DNA from: Clostridiales bacterium
Lineage (GTDB): Bacteria; Bacillota; Clostridia; Oscillospirales; Oscillospiraceae
Direction of reading: 5' to 3'
NCBI GenBank assembly: GCA_004556965.1
Contig: SFFE01000028.1
Coordinates: 1-17,358, forward strand
Length of the DNA stretch: 17,358 nucleotides
The notes below the pieces were generated by a model, which did not search any database, had not been told where the DNA came from, and saw only the letters and a program-made list of their open reading frames with translations. The position numbers and the translations under genes are program-made. Shown here in pieces: positions 13,877 to 17,358 of this stretch (the first letter of the stretch is position 1; every line of letters starts with the position of its first letter).

Positions 13877-16486
13877 TTATCTGCCGGCGTGCCGCTGCAC
13901 GAGCTTTACAAGCTCCACGATCGGGAGCACCAGCGCCGCCAGAGCGAGCGCGACGGCATATTCCACAAAGCGGATGTGCGTAAAGCCGAACGCATCAGCC
14001 AGAAATGGAATATAGATGACGCCCGTCGTCAGCGCAAGGCTGGCCAGCGCGGCGATCCACAGTCCCTTGTTCTGCTGCGGCAGCGCAAAGACGCTGCCCC
14101 GGTGCGAGCGCATGTTGAAGCTGTGGCAGATTTCCGCCATGCTCATCGTCAGGAACGCCATCGTCATGCCGTCGGGTGAATTTGTGATCTCCCAGACGCC
14201 GGACTCGATAAAATGGCCGATGAAATACGCCGCCAGCGTCAGCAGCGTGACCACCACGCCCTGATACGCCACATCGACGCCGACGCCGCCGGAGAAAATG
14301 CCCTCGTGCGCGGGGCGCGGCGGCCGCTCCATCACCCCCGGCTCCGCCGGCTCCGTACCGAGCGCAAGCGCCGGGAACGTGTCCGTCAGCAGATTGATCC
14401 ACAGCAGATGCACGGGCTTCAGGATCGTGAAGCCGAGGAGCGTCGCGGTGAAGATGCTCAAAACCTCGCTGAGGTTCGAGCCGAGGAGGTATTTCACGGA
14501 TTTCCGGATGTTGTCGTAAATGCGGCGCCCCTCCTCCACCGCGCCAACGATGGTGGCAAAGTTGTCGTCCGTGAGCACCATATCGGCCACGTTTTTCGTC
14601 ACGTCCGTGCCGGTGATGCCCATGCCGACGCCGATGTCCGCCGCCTTGATGGACGGCGCGTCGTTCACGCCATCGCCGGTCATGGCCGTAACGTAGCCCG
14701 CCCCGCGCCAGGCGTTCACAATGCGCGTTTTATGCTCCGGCTGCACGCGCGCATATACGCTGATGTTCCGGAAGCGCTCCTGAAATTCCGTGTCGCTCAT
14801 GGCGCTCATCTCCGCACCGGTGACAGCCTCGGCGTCGCCCTGCAAAATGCCCAGCTCGCGCGCGATGGCGGAGGCCGTATCCACGTGGTCGCCTGTAATC
14901 ATGATTGGGCGGATGCCGGCAGACCGGCACGCGGCGATGGCGTCCACCACCTCCGGCCGCACCGGGTCGATCATCCCCGTAAGTCCCACAAAGCAAAGCC
15001 CCTGTTCCAGCGCTGCGGGCGAGCAGTCCGCGGGCTGCGCGTCGTGCCGCCGCGTCGCGCCTGCGAGCACACGCAGCGCCTTTTGCGTCATGGCGCGGTT
15101 CGCCTCCACGATCTCCTGCCGCCGCGCCTCCGTCAGGGGAACGGCTTTTCCGTCCACCAAAACGGTATCACATGCCTTTAAAATTTCGTCCGGTGCCCCC
15201 TTGGTGTATTGGACGAAGCCGCCCTCCGTTTGGTGCACGGTGCTCATCATTTTGCGGTCGCTGTCAAACGGCGCTTCGCCGACGCGCGGCTCCGCGGCCT
15301 GCATCGCACCCTTTTCCAATCCCTGCTGCGCCGCCCAGTTGACAAGCGCGCACTCCGTCGGCTCGCCCACGGCCTGCCCGGCCTCAGAATTGTACTCCGC
15401 GTCCGAGCACAGCGCCATAACCCGCGCAAGCAGCGCCGTGTCGCCGCCCCACGACTCCACGACCGTCATTTTGTTCTGCGTGAGCGTGCCCGTCTTGTCG
15501 GAGCAGATAATCTGCGCGCAGCCGAGCGTCTCCACCGCCGTGAGCTTTCGGATGACCGCGCCGCGGCGGCTCATATTCGTCACGCCGATGGACAGCACGA
15601 TCGTCACAACTGCCGCGAGCCCTTCCGGAATCGCCGCAACCGCGAGGCTTACCGCGATCATGAACGAGTCGAGCGCCACCGCGCCGGTCAGTGCCCCTGC
15701 GCGCAGCACGCCGACGCCGAAGATGAGCGCGCAGATGACGAGCACCAGAACTGTCAGGATTTTGCTGAGCTGCGTGAGCTTGCGCTGCAGCGGCGTTTTG
15801 CCCTCGCGCGTCTGCGTCAGGGCGTCCGCGATGTGTCCCATCTCCGTATTCATGCCCGTTGCCGTCACGACCGCCCGCGCGCGGCCATAGGCGACGCTGC
15901 TGCCGAGATAGACCATATTCGTCCGGTCTCCGAGCGGGACATCCGCGCCGAGCGCGCCGGACTGCTTTGTCACAGGAACGCTCTCACCAGTGAGCGCCGC
16001 CTCCTCCGTTTTCAGACTGGCGCATTCGATGATGCGTGCATCAGCCGGCACTGCATCGCCCGCTTCGAGCAATATGACATCGCCGGCGACCAGCTCCTTG
16101 CTGGGTACGACCGTCACTGTGCCGCCGCGCAGCACGCGGCTCTGCGCGGCAGAGAGCTCCTGAAGCGCTTCAATCGCCTTTTCCGCCTTGCTCTCCTGAA
16201 ACACGCCGAGCGCAGAATTGACCAGCACGACGACGAGAATGATACACACATCCGCAAAGCTCTCGCCTGCGTAAAACGACGTGATGCCAGACACCAGCGC
16301 CGCCGCAAGCAGGATAAAGATCATGGGATCCGCCATCTGCGCGAAAAAGCGCTTGACGAGCGAATCCTTCTTCGCCTCCTGCAGCCGGTTTCGTCCGTCG
16401 CGCTCCAGCCGGCGCGCCGCTTCGTCCGTCTGCAGGCCGTCCGGGCTACTGTCCAATTCCTGAAACACCGTGTTTTCCGATTCCAA
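13877..16486 (-). CDS. P2A-type cation-transporting ATPase (Ca2+/Mn2+ exporter)
   Basis: An 869-residue membrane pump of the SERCA/LMCA1/YloB group that exports divalent cations using ATP. Visible elements are TGES (166-169), PEGL in M4 (E288), CSDKTGT with phosphorylated D330, KGAPD (429-433), TGDGVND (603-609), NLSE in M5 (N671, E674), NLLTD in M6 (N698, T701, D702) and a Glu in M8 (E785). These match the ligands of both SERCA Ca2+ sites. The coordinate given uses TTG at 16486, which lies 20 bases from the only AGGAGG site. The in-frame ATC at 16498 sits at the ideal 8 bases and would give a start reading M-KYYLESEN. An in-frame TGA upstream rules out longer forms. A Mn2+-type riboswitch precedes the gene, so Mn2+ export is a likely role. 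Confidence 0.93.
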   Translation of the reverse strand: MESENTVFQELDSSPDGLQTDEAARRLERDGRNRLQEAKKDSLVKRFFAQMADPMIFILLAAALVSGITSFYAGESFADVCIILVVVLVNSALGVFQESKAEKAIEALQELSAAQSRVLRGGTVTVVPSKELVAGDVILLEAGDAVPADARIIECASLKTEEAALTGESVPVTKQSGALGADVPLGDRTNMVYLGSSVAYGRARAVVTATGMNTEMGHIADALTQTREGKTPLQRKLTQLSKILTVLVLVICALIFGVGVLRAGALTGAVALDSFMIAVSLAVAAIPEGLAAVVTIVLSIGVTNMSRRGAVIRKLTAVETLGCAQIICSDKTGTLTQNKMTVVESWGGDTALLARVMALCSDAEYNSEAGQAVGEPTECALVNWAAQQGLEKGAMQAAEPRVGEAPFDSDRKMMSTVHQTEGGFVQYTKGAPDEILKACDTVLVDGKAVPLTEARRQEIVEANRAMTQKALRVLAGATRRHDAQPADCSPAALEQGLCFVGLTGMIDPVRPEVVDAIAACRSAGIRPIMITGDHVDTASAIARELGILQGDAEAVTGAEMSAMSDTEFQERFRNISVYARVQPEHKTRIVNAWRGAGYVTAMTGDGVNDAPSIKAADIGVGMGITGTDVTKNVADMVLTDDNFATIVGAVEEGRRIYDNIRKSVKYLLGSNLSEVLSIFTATLLGFTILKPVHLLWINLLTDTFPALALGTEPAEPGVMERPPRPAHEGIFSGGVGVDVAYQGVVVTLLTLAAYFIGHFIESGVWEITNSPDGMTMAFLTMSMAEICHSFNMRSHRGSVFALPQQNKGLWIAALASLALTTGVIYIPFLADAFGFTHIRFVEYAVALALAALVLPIVELVKLVQRHAGR

Positions 16487-16607
16487 ATAGTACTTGATCG
16501 CAGGTTCCTCCTTTCAAACTGTCCCTTCTGATTTTTAGATTCTCTGATATTGTACGCAGACAAGGGCGATTTCAGCAAAAAACAGATGCGTCCGGAGTTT
16601 CTGAAAA

Positions 16608-16646
16608 TAAAAAAAGACTTATCTGCAAACCTTTGCAGATAAGTCT
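16608..16646 (-). terminator. Regulated terminator of the Mn-type riboswitch
   Basis: On the minus strand a 15-bp inverted repeat (16646-16632 with 16629-16615, arms AGACTTATCTGCAAA) is followed by T7. The two-base gap means the closing pairs probably open to form the loop. The 5' arm contains CTTATC, which is also the 3' strand of the riboswitch P1 helix, so the two structures exclude each other. It lies about 110 bases upstream of the ATPase gene. Confidence 0.88.
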
Positions 16647-16725
16647 CATCATTTCAGACCAAGCCAGATCACAGGGATCGGGTGTTGACCGGGTCGCACA
16701 GAAGCGTGCCAATTACTCCCTTATC
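16638..16725 (-). ncRNA. yybP-ykoY-like (Mn2+) riboswitch
   Basis: On the minus strand the leader begins with GATAAG (16725-16720), followed by GGAGTA, a GCAC-GCTTCT-GTGC hairpin, the block CGGTCAACAC, a GATC...GATC hairpin, and GAGACTTATC, whose CTTATC (16643-16638) closes P1 with GATAAG. The order P1-GGAGTA...GTCAA...AGAC-P1 is that of the yybP-ykoY class, known to sense Mn2+ and often found before P-type ATPases and other Mn2+ exporters. Metal binding would hold P1 and prevent the overlapping terminator, turning the pump on. The assignment is by eye, without a covariance search. Confidence 0.75.
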
Positions 16726-16731
16726 AAATTT

Positions 16732-16760
16732 AGTATACACTGCGCCGCCGCCAAAGTCAA
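16732..16760 (-). promoter_or_regulatory. Promoter of the riboswitch-ATPase unit
   Basis: On the minus strand TTGACT (16760-16755), a 17-base spacer and TATACT (16737-16732) form a near-consensus promoter. The predicted start falls at or just before the first base of riboswitch helix P1, which supports both calls. Confidence 0.82.
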
Positions 16761-16913
16761 CCGCTGTTTTGTTTCTGACAGGCAGCGCTTACTGAATCGC
16801 TATGCAAATTTTAAGTCGTATTTGGCGCGCACCGTCTCATTTTTCAAATTCGGTTGTTTTCGGCAAAACATCCTGTTTTTTTACGAGAATTCCATCTAAA
16901 TTGCCCAATATCG
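16761..16913. other. Divergent intergenic spacer, no gene seen
   Basis: The non-coding stretch between the ATPase and etfB genes spans 16499-16989. Its ends hold the ATPase leader, riboswitch and promoter (to 16760) and the etfB promoter (from 16914). The middle is AT-rich with only weak ORFs lacking ribosome sites. I see no repeat, RNA or operator I can support there. Confidence 0.5.
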
Positions 16914-16942
16914 TTGACTTTTTTGAAGCAACATGGTATCTT
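16914..16942 (+). promoter_or_regulatory. Promoter of etfB
   Basis: TTGACT (16914-16919) is followed after 17 bases by TATCTT (16937-16942). The predicted start near 16949 gives a leader of about 40 bases before the ATG. Confidence 0.65.
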
Positions 16943-16989
16943 GAATCGCGATATACAGCACATTTCCGTGCAAAAGGTGGTATAAAAGA

Positions 16990-17358
16990 ATGCTGAAAAT
17001 ACTCTGCTGCGTCAAGCAGGTGCCTGACGTGGATCAGATGCGGATGGACCCGGAGACGGGCAACCTCATCCGCGCGGGCGTGCCTGCGATCCTGAATCCG
17101 CTGGACGCAAACGCCCTGTCCGCCGCCGTGAAGGTCAAGGAGGCCTACGGCGGGGAAATCACCCTCATCACCATGGGTCCTCCCGCTGCGGAAGCCGCGC
17201 TGCGCGAGTGCCTCGCCGTCGGCGCGGACAAGGCGATCCTCGTCACCGACCGCGCGTTTGGCAACGCCGACACGCTGGCCACCAGCTATTCCATCGCCTC
17301 CGCCGCGAAGCTGGAGGGCGACTATGACCTGATCTTCTGCGGCAAGGAAACGCTCGAC
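16990..17358 (+). CDS. etfB: Electron transfer flavoprotein beta subunit (5' part, cut by window end)
   Basis: The first 123 residues of EtfB, open to the end of the window. The start MLKILCCVKQVPDVDQMRMD and the block AGVPAILNPLDANALSAAVK are typical of the family, as is ITLITMGPPAAEAALRECLAVGADKAILV, part of the nucleotide-binding fold. EtfB pairs with EtfA, which carries FAD, to pass electrons from acyl-CoA or other dehydrogenases; some clostridial Etf pairs bifurcate electrons from NADH. Which type this is cannot be told from the fragment. AGGTGG lies nine bases before the ATG. EtfA and a dehydrogenase are expected just beyond the window. Confidence 0.92.
   Translation, partial: MLKILCCVKQVPDVDQMRMDPETGNLIRAGVPAILNPLDANALSAAVKVKEAYGGEITLITMGPPAAEAALRECLAVGADKAILVTDRAFGNADTLATSYSIASAAKLEGDYDLIFCGKETLD

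Noticed and set aside
13828..13878. Inverted repeats AACATTT/AAATGTT and CCAGCG/CGCTGG around the ATPase stop codon
   Set aside because: The stem is broken by a 13-base bulge and no T-run follows on either strand, so I do not call it a terminator.

Overview
The window looks like chromosome from a GC-rich member of the Clostridia (Bacillota), probably in or near the Oscillospiraceae. This is inferred from family resemblance: strong AGGAGG-type ribosome sites, U-tract terminators, an anaerobic Fe-S flavoprotein, a MetNIQ transporter, a Ca/Mn-type P-type ATPase and an Etf subunit. No rRNA, tRNA, CRISPR array, insertion sequence or phage gene is visible.

Layout. (1) 132-7042: two paralogous genes of about 2.9 kb on the minus strand encode very large Fe-S/FAD/NAD(P)H oxidoreductases. 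A GntR/FadR-type regulator on the plus strand lies between them. Each protein is a chain of winged-helix-like segment, Cys-rich Fe-S region, 4Fe-4S ferredoxin, GltD/NfnB-type flavoprotein, second ferredoxin, and a HypA-like zinc domain at the C-terminus. The left copy carries a frameshift that detaches the HypA-like part. (2) 7204-10226: a plus-strand methionine ABC transporter operon, metN-metI-metQ. It is preceded by a consensus promoter, a 38-codon Met/Cys-rich leader ORF and a strong intrinsic terminator, the layout expected of ribosome-mediated attenuation. (3) 10232-12781: a minus-strand ABC importer operon of the SsuABC/TauABC/THI5 type, with a perfect 16-bp palindrome in front. (4) 12930-16760: a minus-strand unit with a promoter, a yybP-ykoY-like (Mn2+) riboswitch overlapping a terminator, a P2A cation ATPase, then a PgaB/PdaA-like polysaccharide deacetylase. 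(5) 16914-17358: promoter and 5' part of a plus-strand etfB gene, cut by the window end.

How it fits together. Nearly every unit has a readable control element. The two oxidoreductase promoters each carry an AATTG-Nx-CAATT inverted repeat at the predicted transcription start, a natural candidate site for the GntR protein between them. The methionine transporter appears to sense its substrate through translation of a Met-rich peptide. The cation pump appears to sense Mn2+ through RNA. The strongest candidates for something undescribed are the Met/Cys leader attenuator and the flavoprotein-HypA fusion. All family assignments were made by reading the sequence, with no database search or folding program.
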